Of a stretch of DNA of 64,000 bases, positions 22,388 through 31,414 are shown one piece after another. Below the pieces are notes generated by a model. It was not told where the DNA came from. It saw only the letters and a list, made by a program, of their open reading frames with translations, and made no database searches. The stretch covers positions 1-64,000 of the forward strand of contig JABCZG010000026.1 of NCBI GenBank assembly GCA_013289835.1. Reading direction: 5' to 3'. How positions within the stretch are numbered: position 1 is the first letter of the stretch; every line of letters starts with the position of its first letter. This DNA comes from Acidobacteriota bacterium (GTDB taxonomy: Bacteria > Acidobacteriota > Terriglobia > Acidiferrales > UBA7541). The position numbers were made by a program, and so were the translations under genes.

Positions 22388-24040
22388 TCAGTGCGCTTTG
22401 GCGATTTCGATGCTTCCATTGGAATCGGTGAGTTGAAGCTGGCAGCCGCCCGCTCCAATCGTGCCGCTGAGCGTGTCGCCCCCGATGTTTCCCGTCGAAG
22501 TCACCGGCAGTTCAGAAGAAATCCGGCCGAAAGAAGTGCGCGCGGTGAGGTTGTAGCCCACACCCTCTGGAACGCGCACGCGGATCGACGAGAACGACGT
22601 CTTGAGTAAGATATCTTTGCAGCCGCTGGCTGGCCGCATGGCCGTCACGGAGATGCCGCCGTTCTGATTGTCCACACTGATGCGTCCGCCGACGGACTCC
22701 AACGTGACGCCTGCAAAGGAAGTGTTCGTGACGGTGTCACCTTTCACGTTTTTCGCCGTGACGGAGCCGTTGCTATTTTCCACGGTGAGATTGCCATTAA
22801 TCTTTTCTGCTAGAACGCTTCCGAAACTGGTCTTCGCAAACGTGTCTCCGCCAACGTCCGTGAGCGTGATGCCGCCGTTACCGGTAATCGCGCGAATTCC
22901 CTTCGGGATGTTGGAAGCCTCGATCGCGCCGAACGAGGTCTTGAGCGTGACGCTGCCGTGGGCATCACGGACAGCAATTGTCCCGTTGGAAGTTTCCGCG
23001 TCCACAGAGCCGCCGATCGTTTCCAATTCGATGTTGCCGAACGAATCGCGAATGCTCACGGGGCCGCCCGTCACCGAGCTGCCCTGGACTCGGCCATTGT
23101 TTGTGGTGCAGTTCACGCGGCCGTGCACGTCGGAGAAGGAGACGTTGCCAAAGCTGTCGGTAATGTCAGCGGCACCGCCGATGGATGAGATGTCCACATT
23201 TCCGTTGTTGTCGCGAACCGAGAGATCTCCGCGGATATTGCGCGCGTCAACGCTTGCGAAGGAAGTCGTAACATTTCCGGAGCCCGCATCCGTCAGCGTG
23301 ACGGCGCCATTTCCGCCCACGATCGTAACCGCACCCTGAATGGCAAGCGCCGTGATGCTCCCGAACCGGTCGCGCACCTCGAGCGCTCCCTTCACGTCAG
23401 ACGCTCGTACCCAGCCGTTGCTGTCATTTATGCTGACATTCCCGCCGGCGCCATGCAGTTCGATGCTGCCAAAAGAATTGTTCAAGCGGGCAGCGCCGGC
23501 ATCGCGCACCGTTAACGAGCCGTGGCTGTTTTCAATATCGGCGGCGCCATGGATTCCAACCGTCTCGATACTGCCGAAACTGTTCCGCGCATCAAGCGGA
23601 GCGTCCGTCGGCATGCCGATGTCATAGTTCACGGAATAGGAAGGATTCTTGCCGATGCGGATATACCATTTCTTTCCGTCTTCGGGATAGATGGTCTTGA
23701 CGCGCACTCCTTCGCCGGTTTGTTGCACCTCGATCTGGATTTTCTGCGCGAAGGAATCCGCTTCTTCGCGCGAGTTGGCTTGCACGCGAATAGTGGCGGA
23801 GATTTTGACGTCACGGCCGGATTCTCCGTGGAGCCTGATTTCGCCGAACTTGTTTTCAATGCGGACAGACTGGCCCGCGCCAAGCGTCACGGTCTTCTGA
23901 AAATCTTTCGAAACCTCTTCCTGAGCCGGCGTTCCGGCGAGCGAGGGCTTCCCACTAAATAGCAAGAGCGCGGAGAAGAGCGCCGCGGTCACGGCGGGAC
24001 GAAACAGCCCTCCGCGAAGACTAAGTGAAATGCAATTCAT
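22388..24040 (-). CDS. DUF4097-type beta-strand repeat exported protein
   Basis: A 550-residue exported protein. A signal peptide (AVTAALFSALLLFSGKPSLAG) is followed by a domain starting FQKTVTLGAGQSVRIENKFGEIRL. A long solenoid then alternates units of the type NSFGSIE...G and NSNG.V.V.D about every 20 residues up to 500. This fits the DUF4097/DUF4098 beta-helical family, found near sigma/anti-sigma genes in many soil bacteria. It is the last gene of an operon with the anti-sigma gene (ATGA overlap) and the ECF sigma gene, so it is probably controlled by, or reports to, that envelope-stress pair. Molecular role unknown. Confidence 0.85.
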   Translation of the reverse strand: MNCISLSLRGGLFRPAVTAALFSALLLFSGKPSLAGTPAQEEVSKDFQKTVTLGAGQSVRIENKFGEIRLHGESGRDVKISATIRVQANSREEADSFAQKIQIEVQQTGEGVRVKTIYPEDGKKWYIRIGKNPSYSVNYDIGMPTDAPLDARNSFGSIETVGIHGAADIENSHGSLTVRDAGAARLNNSFGSIELHGAGGNVSINDSNGWVRASDVKGALEVRDRFGSITALAIQGAVTIVGGNGAVTLTDAGSGNVTTSFASVDARNIRGDLSVRDNNGNVDISSIGGAADITDSFGNVSFSDVHGRVNCTTNNGRVQGSSVTGGPVSIRDSFGNIELETIGGSVDAETSNGTIAVRDAHGSVTLKTSFGAIEASNIPKGIRAITGNGGITLTDVGGDTFAKTSFGSVLAEKINGNLTVENSNGSVTAKNVKGDTVTNTSFAGVTLESVGGRISVDNQNGGISVTAMRPASGCKDILLKTSFSSIRVRVPEGVGYNLTARTSFGRISSELPVTSTGNIGGDTLSGTIGAGGCQLQLTDSNGSIEIAKAH

Positions 24041-24702
24041 TGCTGTTTAGCCTCCAAAACCTCTTCCAGCGTGTGCTGTTTTTCGCGGTACATGGCCAGC
24101 AGTTGGTAACGCAGCTGTGCGTTCGATGGATTCATCCCCGCCTGCTCTCGCAAATCCGCGATGGCGCTGTCCAGCACCAGCAGCTTTTCGTGGTAATTCG
24201 CAAGAAGCGGCGTCGAGGAATTTTCAAGCTCCGGCTTGGCCTCCGCGGCCAGCTTGTCGATTGCCTGGACGTACGCTGTCTCGGCAGTCTCCACGTCCCT
24301 GAGGGCCCCGCTTTTCAGAAGTGATTTATCGGTGTCCACGTTGCGAATCGGTCTGTGTAAATAAATCCAGCCCGCGGAAAGCGTCAGCACCAGAACGAAC
24401 GCGCCAGCCACCGCGGTTTGCCATCCTAGCGGAATACTTGGCAAGAAGAAGAACCAACGCCGACGGTTGACAGGTTGCGGTTTCGCCGGGGATTCTTCCA
24501 CGAGCGCGCGTTCAATGCGCGCCCAGAGCGCAGGGCTTTCGCTATAATCGCGCAACTCTTGTGCCGCGACGCTCAATGTCCTCCACGCGCGAAGTTCTTC
24601 CGCGCAGGCCGGGCACCCGGAAGCGTGCGCTTCCAGCGCCGCCCATTCCTCGGGTGTGCCGTCTTCGAAAATCCGGTCTCGGTCGTTACAAGTCACATTC
24701 AT
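24037..24702 (-). CDS. Zinc-finger anti-sigma factor
   Basis: A 221-residue protein. An N-terminal zinc-binding anti-sigma motif (ALEAHASGCPACAEELRAW, HxxxCxxC) is followed by one membrane helix near 97-115 (TAVAGAFVLVLTLSAGWIY). The periplasmic part is helical (DLREQAGMNPSNAQLRYQLLAMY). It should sit in the inner membrane and hold the ECF factor encoded six bases upstream. It overlaps the DUF4097 gene by four bases. Confidence 0.88.
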   Translation of the reverse strand: MNVTCNDRDRIFEDGTPEEWAALEAHASGCPACAEELRAWRTLSVAAQELRDYSESPALWARIERALVEESPAKPQPVNRRRWFFFLPSIPLGWQTAVAGAFVLVLTLSAGWIYLHRPIRNVDTDKSLLKSGALRDVETAETAYVQAIDKLAAEAKPELENSSTPLLANYHEKLLVLDSAIADLREQAGMNPSNAQLRYQLLAMYREKQHTLEEVLEAKQQ

Positions 24703-24708
24703 CTCGGT

Positions 24709-25389
24709 TCACCGTGCCTCCGCTCCGCTGCTGCGCGGAGGCTCAAGCATCTGGCGAAGGTTCTTCTTCGCCTGAAAAAGCGTGTTCTTCGAAGCGGTTT
24801 CGGTAATTTCCAGCATCCCGGCGATCTCCGCATGACGAAAGCCTTCGACTTCGTACAAAAGAAATACATCGCGCTGGTGGCGGGTTAACGCGGCAAGCGC
24901 GCGTTCCAAAGCCATGCGTAAGGAAGGATGCGCTCCAGGAGCGCGAAGCTCCGGCCGTGGCGTCTCACCGGAATCGTCGTTCGCGATTTCTTTCTTGCGC
25001 AAACGGCTGCGCCGCGCGTCGTAGCAGGTGTTGATCAATATCCGGTATGTCCACGTGACAAAACTCGATTGCCCCCGAAAGCTGGCGACACCGCGTTGAA
25101 TCTTCAAGAAGGTATCCTGCACCGCGTCTTCGGCATCCATGGGACTGCCAAGCAGGTTACGGGCGACATTCTTCATGCGCGCGCCGTGCAGCACATACAG
25201 GCGTTCGTAGGCGCGCAGATCCCCGGACTGGCAGGCTGCGGCCAGCGTGGCATCCTCGTCGGTCGCATCCCCAGCGGCCGGACTTGTGCCGCCGGAGAAG
25301 TGCTGGAAAGGTTCCACTCGCGTCCCCCGTTCGCGCGGCGCGGAAGAGATTCTAGCCTCCCAGGGCAGCGCAAGTCCCATAGTTCCCAT
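24709..25389 (-). CDS. ECF-type RNA polymerase sigma factor
   Basis: A 226-residue sigma-70 family protein of the extracytoplasmic group. Region 2 is present (AYERLYVLHGARMKNVARNLLG, DAEDAVQDTFLKIQRGVASFRGQSSFVTWTYRILIN). Region 4 is RHQRDVFLLYEVEGFRHAEIAGMLEITETASKNTLFQAKKNLR. A 45-residue N-terminal extension is non-conserved, so a start nearer region 2 is possible. It is the first gene of the sigma/anti-sigma/DUF4097 operon. The promoter it recognises could not be identified. Confidence 0.93.
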   Translation of the reverse strand: MGTMGLALPWEARISSAPRERGTRVEPFQHFSGGTSPAAGDATDEDATLAAACQSGDLRAYERLYVLHGARMKNVARNLLGSPMDAEDAVQDTFLKIQRGVASFRGQSSFVTWTYRILINTCYDARRSRLRKKEIANDDSGETPRPELRAPGAHPSLRMALERALAALTRHQRDVFLLYEVEGFRHAEIAGMLEITETASKNTLFQAKKNLRQMLEPPRSSGAEAR

Positions 25390-25492
25390 TCCTGGCTCCT
25401 AGGGTATAGACGACGGGGGGGAGCAATCTGTCAGGCTGGCACCCGGACTAAAGTGCATATATAAATTATTTGTTATGTGCTAGATGCGAGAC

Positions 25493-27244
25493 CTAATCTT
25501 TTTTCGTCACAGCGTGGGAATAGAGCGAATTTGCCAACTCCTGTTCCCTGCGGGAATCCTCCATCTTGCCTTCCAGCGCATAGGCGGCAGCCAGCCCCAT
25601 ATGCGCTTTGGGATTGTCCGGCGCCAGCGCCAGCGTTTTTGCCAGCTGAAGAATTGCTGCCTCCGGATTTCGCGCGCGGAGTTCCATTTCTGCCAGTTGA
25701 AGAGCGATCTGCGCATGTACAGCCGGTTGCGAATCGGGCACCAAGGCATCGGCGCGAGCAAAAGCGGCACGTGCTTCCGGAACGTGGTTGAGTTTTGCTT
25801 CCACGGCGCCGAGCCCATTCCACGCGGAAAAATAATCAGGATCCAGCGCGCTTGCTTTACGCAGTAAAGCCACGGCTTCTTCCGGTTGCCCTTGTCTGTC
25901 GCACTGCAGGGCGTAGGAAGTCAGCGCCAACACGTTCTCAGGAGAGCGCTCCGCCGCGCGCTGGTACAGCGTGAAGTCATTGCGCCAATATTGATTCTCG
26001 TGGATGCAGGCCACACACCAGGAAACGCACAAAGCGACTATCAGAGCAGTAAGCAAAACTTTTTGGCGCGGGAAGCTCCAAGTCTCTCGCCGCGCGACCG
26101 TCAATGCGATCAACCAGCTAAACCCCACGGAAGGCAGATAGAGATACCGGTCGTGGACCGCGTCGTGGATGCCGAGGGTTCCTAACGCAACGATTGCAGG
26201 AAGGATCGTAAGCGCGATCCAGAGCACAAAGAATAGCGCGCTAGAGAAGCGCCGTAACAAAAACACTGCCCCGCCAAAAAGAATCGCGAACACGGCTATC
26301 CAAACAAGAGCTGCTTCCGGCGTGGGTGAATAGAAATCCGGCAAGGTATAGAAAAGAGCGAGACGAAACGGGAATACGAGGTGCAACACGTAGAAGGCAA
26401 TGGCTGCGGGAGCATGCACCAGAGAACCGAAAAGCTCGGGATAACCTGCAGCGCGAGTGCTCCGCAGCGCGTAATGGCGCGCGAAAAAGACCGCCGCGCT
26501 CAACGCCAGGTACGGCGTGGCGAGCGCGAGAGCTTTTTTGACCCGGCCAAAGCCCGTCGCGCTGGATCTCTGCGGCAGTAGGGCCGCGTGCAGGAAAATT
26601 AAAATCGGCAAACACAGCGCTGTCTCCTTGGAGAGGAGTCCCAGCAATGCCATGCTCCACGAAAGAAACCACCACCATCGGGATGAGGATTCGCTTTCCC
26701 TCGCACGAAGATACGCCCCGAACGACAGGACTACGAAAAATGCGAACAGAATCTCAGGCAAATCGGTGACCCAGGAGATTGATTCCGTATGAATTGGATT
26801 GATCGCGAACAACAATGCGCCGAGCGAAGCAGCCAGACGGTCCTGGAAAAGCTTCTTGCCAGTCCAAAGCACGGCGGCAACGGTCAAGACGTGCAGGACA
26901 AGATTGACGGCGTGCCAGCCAAGCGGTTCCTCCCCAAACAGTTTGTAGAAAATCGTAGGTAGCACCAGCGAGAGCGGCCGGTAATAACTGTGGATATCCG
27001 GCCGGTGCAGGAAACCCCAGACCGGCTGCGTGAAAAACATTGGCAAGTTGCGAAACGAATGAATCCAGGGGTTCCCGAGGATTTGCACGTCATCGTCATA
27101 GACAAAATCGAAAAAAAGAACTCGCAGAAAGAGGAGCACCGGCAGAATCAGCGCCGCTGCCGTGAAATACTCGGCAAGCCGATCTTCGGATAGCAATGGG
27201 AGTTTTGCGTCGGCAGAATCAGTGGGGCGCGCGGAAATATCCAT
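25493..27244 (-). CDS. Membrane protein with C-terminal TPR repeats (TMTC-like)
   Basis: A 583-residue protein from the ATG at 27244. About ten transmembrane helices with a luminal-type first loop (FVYDDDVQILGNPWIHSF, containing an Asp-Asp motif) resemble O-mannosyltransferase/TMTC-like glycosyltransferases. The segment SYYRPLSLVLPTIFYKLFGEEPLGWHAVNLVLH is typical of that group. Residues of about 445-570 are TPR units (LALTSYALQCDRQGQPEEAVALLRKASALDPDYFSAWNGLGAVEAKL). It probably transfers a lipid-linked sugar to exported proteins, but the donor and target are unknown. It stands alone. Confidence 0.8.
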   Translation of the reverse strand: MDISARPTDSADAKLPLLSEDRLAEYFTAAALILPVLLFLRVLFFDFVYDDDVQILGNPWIHSFRNLPMFFTQPVWGFLHRPDIHSYYRPLSLVLPTIFYKLFGEEPLGWHAVNLVLHVLTVAAVLWTGKKLFQDRLAASLGALLFAINPIHTESISWVTDLPEILFAFFVVLSFGAYLRARESESSSRWWWFLSWSMALLGLLSKETALCLPILIFLHAALLPQRSSATGFGRVKKALALATPYLALSAAVFFARHYALRSTRAAGYPELFGSLVHAPAAIAFYVLHLVFPFRLALFYTLPDFYSPTPEAALVWIAVFAILFGGAVFLLRRFSSALFFVLWIALTILPAIVALGTLGIHDAVHDRYLYLPSVGFSWLIALTVARRETWSFPRQKVLLTALIVALCVSWCVACIHENQYWRNDFTLYQRAAERSPENVLALTSYALQCDRQGQPEEAVALLRKASALDPDYFSAWNGLGAVEAKLNHVPEARAAFARADALVPDSQPAVHAQIALQLAEMELRARNPEAAILQLAKTLALAPDNPKAHMGLAAAYALEGKMEDSRREQELANSLYSHAVTKKD

Positions 27245-27313
27245 GAAACAAGAGTTTCTCGCACAGCGCACCTCGGTGCGAGTAAAAATCCACGCTCCTT
27301 GCTCAACTTGCTC

Positions 27314-28063
27314 CTAGCGCTCAGCAGCTTGCAGAGGAAGAGCCCCGATTACGCTGATCGATGTTGACAACGCCTGCGGAAGGCCCAAGTAGATCTTTTT
27401 GTGGAGCAAGCTGTTTTCATGACCGATGACCAAGAGAGTCTCGGGATCGTCTTCCGTTATCAGGAGCCGTAATCCTCGAGCATCTTTGGGAACGTCAAAC
27501 ACAAAATCGGTTGTATACGACTCTCCGGGCCTCAATGGCTGTGTAAGCGGTGGAGACGCACCGCCGATGCGTTCGAGCGCTTGTTGGCCCTCCGGCGAAG
27601 GCGCAAAGCTTCTTCTGAGGTCGTCGACAAGCTGGAGCTTGCGCCGGTTCGGCGTGAGCGGCCCATTACCGCGACGCGCAGAAATGGTCCTTTCGTCGAA
27701 CCATGTCTTCAGGCGTACCACGACAAATCTTCCACCCGCGAAAACTTGTTGCATCTCGGGACCAATCGCCGCAGCTGTGTGCGCCCCCGCGACGGAATAC
27801 CCGATGTGGCAATCGATCTCGCAAAAATACTTCCACCCGCCCGGAGGCAATACTATTTCGCTGCTAGCGGCAGAAACGCCGCTGAGAACAAGCAAGTACC
27901 CAACTGCGATCGTGACTGTTGCGCCAGCGCCAATGATTGCGAAGAACGAAGAGCGCCGCACAGCGCCGTAAAACAATACGAGAGCGCTGCTCCCCAGCAG
28001 TAACACCGCGCCAAGGAAGACCAACACCACAATGGGAGCAAAAGGCGGCGTAGATTCCGACAT
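27314..28063 (-). CDS. Membrane-anchored protein of unknown function
   Basis: A 249-residue protein from the ATG at 28063, which has GGAGAAG upstream. Two N-terminal hydrophobic helices (VVLVFLGAVLLLGSSALVLFY, ATVTIAVGYLLVLSGVSAA) precede a beta-rich domain with a WKYFCEIDCHIGYSVAG segment and a late TDFVFDVPKDARGLRLLI strand pair. The beta part resembles Ig-like extracellular domains, but I cannot name the family. It lies 28 bases downstream of the isoprenyl transferase, so may share its transcript. Confidence 0.6.
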   Translation of the reverse strand: MSESTPPFAPIVVLVFLGAVLLLGSSALVLFYGAVRRSSFFAIIGAGATVTIAVGYLLVLSGVSAASSEIVLPPGGWKYFCEIDCHIGYSVAGAHTAAAIGPEMQQVFAGGRFVVVRLKTWFDERTISARRGNGPLTPNRRKLQLVDDLRRSFAPSPEGQQALERIGGASPPLTQPLRPGESYTTDFVFDVPKDARGLRLLITEDDPETLLVIGHENSLLHKKIYLGLPQALSTSISVIGALPLQAAER

Positions 28064-28091
28064 TGTTTTTCTTCTCCGCTTCCCACGGACG

Positions 28092-28850
28092 CTAACCGGC
28101 CAGCGCGTCGGGCAAAGCGCCCCGGGTTCGCTCGCGCTTCGCGAATTCCTGCACGGCTGCTTCGAGATCCGTCGCATTGAAATCCGGCCAGCGTTTCTGC
28201 AGAAACACGAACTCCGCAAACGCGCATTCCCACAGAAGAAAATCGGAGATTCGCTGCTCACCGCCGGTGCGAATCAGCAAATCAACTTCGACCGAGCCGC
28301 CGCGGTGCACTTCCGCCAGCACATTGCTAAACGATTCCGGCGAGAGTTCCGTTACTTTGTAAAACCGGCAGGCCGCGTGATAAATGGCCTCGCGAGCGGA
28401 GTAATCCACCGCCAGGCGGAGATGCAAGCGCGTGCCGCAGGCGGTGGCTGCTTCTGAATCAGAAATCGCCTGACGCAGCGTGACTGGCAAACGATCCCGG
28501 CGGCCGATGATGCTGAGGCGCACCCCTTCCTCGATGCAGTGGGTGGTCTCCGTCAGCACGTATTCGTGGAGAAGCCGCAGAATGGCGTTGACCTCCGCGG
28601 CAGGCCGCTTCCAATTCGCGGACGAAAGTGCGAAGAGTGTCAGCGTGTGAATGCCCAGGCGCGGGGCGGCGGCGATCACCTGGCGCGCCGTTTCAGCTCC
28701 CGCGCGATGTCCGGCGGAACGAGGCAGCCCCCGCGAGCTTGCCCAGCGGCCGTTGCCATCGGAAATGATGGCCACGTGGAGCCGCGGAGCCTGTGCAATC
28801 GCGGGTGGCGTGGGAAGAATTTGTCGTACAGTCTGGTGATGCATCAGCAT
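28092..28850 (-). CDS. uppS: Isoprenyl (undecaprenyl-type) diphosphate synthase
   Basis: A 252-residue cis-prenyltransferase that would make the polyprenyl carrier for cell-wall precursors. Motifs are HVAIISDGNGRWASSRGLPR (catalytic Asp and phosphate loop), HRAGAETARQV, TLFALSSANWKRP, and near the C-terminus DLLIRTGGEQRISDFLLWECAFAEFVF then KRWPDF. Substitutions relative to typical enzymes are DGNGRWA preceded by Ser instead of Met, and SDFLLW for SNFLLW. A second or specialised prenyl synthase cannot be excluded. Confidence 0.9.
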   Translation of the reverse strand: MLMHHQTVRQILPTPPAIAQAPRLHVAIISDGNGRWASSRGLPRSAGHRAGAETARQVIAAAPRLGIHTLTLFALSSANWKRPAAEVNAILRLLHEYVLTETTHCIEEGVRLSIIGRRDRLPVTLRQAISDSEAATACGTRLHLRLAVDYSAREAIYHAACRFYKVTELSPESFSNVLAEVHRGGSVEVDLLIRTGGEQRISDFLLWECAFAEFVFLQKRWPDFNATDLEAAVQEFAKRERTRGALPDALAG

Positions 28851-28924
28851 GTTCTTTCTCCGCCGCGGAGGAAGTCTCGTAAACTACTCTACAGCACAAA
28901 GCATAATCGCAAAAAAATTTGGGA

Positions 28925-29317
28925 TTAGCCTTCGCGCGTCGCCCGGATCAGCGCCTCCATGTGATTCAGGTAGCGCTCCAGAGCTCGCCGGCCCGCCGCC
29001 GCCAGCCGGTACTCCGTCTTCGGCAGACGCCCGTCAAAGGACTTGTTGCAGACAATGTAGTCAGCCTCTTCCAGCTTTCGCGCGTGCACACTGAGGTTCC
29101 CATCGGTAGTTTTCAAGAGAGCCTTCAGCTCATTGAAGGTGAGCGAGCGATTGACGGCCAGCGCACTGACAATCCCCAGGCGAATACGCTCGTGAATCAG
29201 GCGGTCGAGCTCCGGCGGCACGGTTTCCCGCACCGGATTGCGGATGGCCTCCAGCGGAGCCTCGCGCTCGCGCGCCTTCTGGCTTCGCTCCTGCCGTGCT
29301 GTAGAAAACTTAGCCAT
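28925..29317 (-). CDS. Winged-helix transcriptional regulator
   Basis: A 130-residue protein from the ATG at 29317 (the longer frame is a shadow of the membrane gene). The HTH part is RLGIVSALAVNRSLTFNELKALLKTTDGNLSVHARKLEEADYI followed by the wing KTEYRLAAAGRRALERYL. This is the HTH_34/MarR-like type usually encoded beside a membrane protein. It lies 11 bases after the membrane-protein gene, and a palindrome sits in their shared promoter, so autoregulation is likely. Confidence 0.85.
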   Translation of the reverse strand: MAKFSTARQERSQKAREREAPLEAIRNPVRETVPPELDRLIHERIRLGIVSALAVNRSLTFNELKALLKTTDGNLSVHARKLEEADYIVCNKSFDGRLPKTEYRLAAAGRRALERYLNHMEALIRATREG

Positions 29318-29328
29318 GCAAATTTCCG

Positions 29329-29943
29329 CTAGCCTCCATAGTGCCGCGCAATCCACCAGCCGAACGCCATCTGTACGAACCCAAAGCCAGCCGCCATGAA
29401 TGCGTCGCCCCAACTTGCCGGCGCGAACAGCGCCGCGGCGCCAAGCACCATCAGGCACAATCCCATCACCGGCACGATCCGCACGGAAAACGCCCCGCCC
29501 GTCACAATGGCCGTCCCGTAAAGCAGCAGCCATACGCCAGGCAACGCGAAGAGCGCGCCCGCGTGAAACAGTGAATAGGTCAAGAATCCGCCTGCCACAA
29601 TCGGCGGCGCAAAGCTGAGAACGAATTTGCGGCCAGGGCCGGAGAAGAGCGCGGAGTTGGCGCGATGCGCTTTTGTGGCCGCCGCGGGGGCGGCAATTGC
29701 CACGGCGACAAACGCTTCAAAGAGCCAGACGATCAGCCACGCGCGAGGCGTGGCCTGCCTTGAGGCCACAAACGCTGCAACCAGCGCGGTGATTCCCATG
29801 GCCACGCCGCCCCAGCCCGGAACGGCTGTAAATTCCGCGGCGTTCTCCATCGTTTCGCGGATGTAGCGGAGATGGTCCGCTGCGCGAGCGTCAATGGGAA
29901 TAGGTTCACGTTTCGGGGCGCGAAGAGGGCTCGGAGTCGCCAT
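29329..29943 (-). CDS. Membrane protein paired with the winged-helix regulator
   Basis: A 204-residue protein. The N-terminal 55 residues are soluble (IDARAADHLRYIRETMENAAEFTAV). They are followed by about five membrane helices (MGITALVAAFVA, AWLIVWLFEAFVAVAIA, FVLSFAPPIVAGGFLTYSLF, VWLLLYGTAIVTGGAF, MGLCLMVLGAAALF). No enzymatic motif is seen. The pairing with a regulator downstream is a common genome arrangement of uncertain function. The promoter lies immediately upstream. Confidence 0.75.
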   Translation of the reverse strand: MATPSPLRAPKREPIPIDARAADHLRYIRETMENAAEFTAVPGWGGVAMGITALVAAFVASRQATPRAWLIVWLFEAFVAVAIAAPAAATKAHRANSALFSGPGRKFVLSFAPPIVAGGFLTYSLFHAGALFALPGVWLLLYGTAIVTGGAFSVRIVPVMGLCLMVLGAAALFAPASWGDAFMAAGFGFVQMAFGWWIARHYGG

Positions 29944-29959
29944 AGCAAAAGCCTAGCAG

Positions 29960-30000
29960 CAAAACCTGTATCTGTCAAGTACTTTGTATTGCAAAGTCAA
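29960..30000 (-). promoter_or_regulatory. Promoter with palindromic operator
   Basis: On the minus strand TTGACA (29976-29971) is followed at 17 bases by TAGGCT. Just upstream, ACTTTG-N5-CAAAGT (29981-29997) is a perfect 6-bp inverted repeat next to the -35 box. It is the natural site for the regulator encoded two genes on. Confidence 0.55.
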
Positions 30001-30011
30001 GGTACCGCGAA

Positions 30012-30752
30012 CTATGCTTTTCGGGGGTAGCGGCCTCGCAGCGCGTTCCAGCGGATGGTAAAGACGTCGATGAACATTTGAATGCTGTCCCGCCACATGC
30101 TCACTTTCGTCGCCGGCGAATGCCCCCAACGCACCGGAATCTCCACCGCGCGCAAACCATGATGGCGGGCCAGGTATAACAACTCCGGGTCGAAGCCGAA
30201 ACGCTCGATGCGCTGTTGCTCGAAGAGAATGCCGCATCGCTCGCGACGGAACGCTTTGAATCCGCACTGCGTATCCACGAATGGCAGCCACAAGATGATT
30301 CGCACGATCTTGTTAAAGATGATCCCAGCGAATTCGCGGAATAGCGATTCATGCACACTGATCAGGCTGCGGTCCATGGCGCGCGAGCCGATGGCCACGT
30401 CATGCGTTTCGAGCGCGGCGATGAGTTTGCCCGCCTCTTCGATCGGCGCTGAGAGATCCGCATCTGTAAAAAGCGCAATCCGGCCGCGGGCTTCCTGCAT
30501 CCCATGCCGCACGCTGTATCCCTTGCCGCGGTTCACTCCGTTCGAAACAACGCGCAGCGATTGAATTCTTGTGCGGAAAGACTCTGCAACCGCCGCTGTG
30601 CGATCGTTGGAGCCGTCGTCCACGACCAGAACTTCTGCTTCCCGGCCGTCATTTTCCAAATACGCGGCGATCCGATCGAGCGTCGCAGGCAGCCGCAATT
30701 CCTCATTGTAGGAAGGAATGATGATGGAAAGTTCGGGAGAGGCTGCGCTCAT
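30012..30752 (-). CDS. Family 2 glycosyltransferase (dolichyl/polyprenyl-phosphate type)
   Basis: A 246-residue GT-A enzyme. LSIIIPSYNEELRLPATLDRI, VLVVDDGSNDRTAAVAE, NRGKGYSVRHGM and ALFTDADLSAPIEE (DxD-type metal site) are followed by DTQCGFKAFRRE and GFDPELLYLARHHGLRAVEIPVRW. This combination matches dolichyl-phosphate glucosyltransferase-like proteins that load a sugar onto a polyprenyl phosphate at the membrane. There is no C-terminal membrane helix, as in Alg5/DPM-type soluble members. It overlaps pcm by four bases. Confidence 0.88.
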   Translation of the reverse strand: MSAASPELSIIIPSYNEELRLPATLDRIAAYLENDGREAEVLVVDDGSNDRTAAVAESFRTRIQSLRVVSNGVNRGKGYSVRHGMQEARGRIALFTDADLSAPIEEAGKLIAALETHDVAIGSRAMDRSLISVHESLFREFAGIIFNKIVRIILWLPFVDTQCGFKAFRRERCGILFEQQRIERFGFDPELLYLARHHGLRAVEIPVRWGHSPATKVSMWRDSIQMFIDVFTIRWNALRGRYPRKA

Positions 30753-31414
30753 CGTTGCGGCGGATTCTGCCAGCCGTGGTAGCCGACCAGGGGCACAAAT
30801 CGGCAGCCTTCCAAAGTATTCGTGAGCACGGTGTTGCCGAGTTTTTCCACGAGCTGCAGCAACTGATTCTCCTCATCACCCACGGGGAGAATCATCCGGC
30901 CCCCCTCCGCAAGCTGCGCGAGAAGCGGCTTGGGAACCGCGGGAGCCGCCGCGGCCACAAGGATGGTGTCGAATGGCGCAAACTCGGGCAAGCCCAGCGT
31001 GCCGTCGCCGCAGTGCACGTGCACGTTTGCGTAGCCCAGTTCCGTAAGCCGTTTTGAAGCTTCCGCGGCAAGTTTCGGCCGGCGCTCGACGCTGAACACC
31101 TCTTTTCCAAGCCGCGAGAGGATCGCCGCCTGATAGCCGCAGCCCGTCCCGATCTCCAGGATGCGGTCGCTGGACTTAATCCGAAGCGCCGCGGTCATGG
31201 CCGCGACAATGTAGGGCTGCGAAATGGTTTGCCCATCGCCGATGGGCAGCGGCGCATCCTCGTACGCGCGCTCACGCAACTCCTCGGCTACAAATTTGTG
31301 CCGCGGCACCGCGTCCATTGCCGAGAGGACCTTTTCATCGGTAATGCCGCGCCGGCGCAATTGCTTTTCCAGCATTTCCAACCGCTTCGCCGCGAGTTCC
31401 CTATCTTCACGCAT
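30749..31414 (-). CDS. pcm: Protein-L-isoaspartate O-methyltransferase
   Basis: A 221-residue repair methyltransferase. VPRHKFVAEELRERAYEDAPLPIGDGQTISQPYIVAAMT is the family block, DRILEIGTGCGYQAAILSRL is the SAM-binding motif I, and VHCGDGTLG and ILPVGDEENQLL follow. It methylates L-isoaspartyl residues to start repair of aged proteins. ATG at 31414. It overlaps the aminotransferase by eight bases and the glycosyltransferase by four, so it is in the middle of a coupled operon. Confidence 0.94.
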   Translation of the reverse strand: MREDRELAAKRLEMLEKQLRRRGITDEKVLSAMDAVPRHKFVAEELRERAYEDAPLPIGDGQTISQPYIVAAMTAALRIKSSDRILEIGTGCGYQAAILSRLGKEVFSVERRPKLAAEASKRLTELGYANVHVHCGDGTLGLPEFAPFDTILVAAAAPAVPKPLLAQLAEGGRMILPVGDEENQLLQLVEKLGNTVLTNTLEGCRFVPLVGYHGWQNPPQR

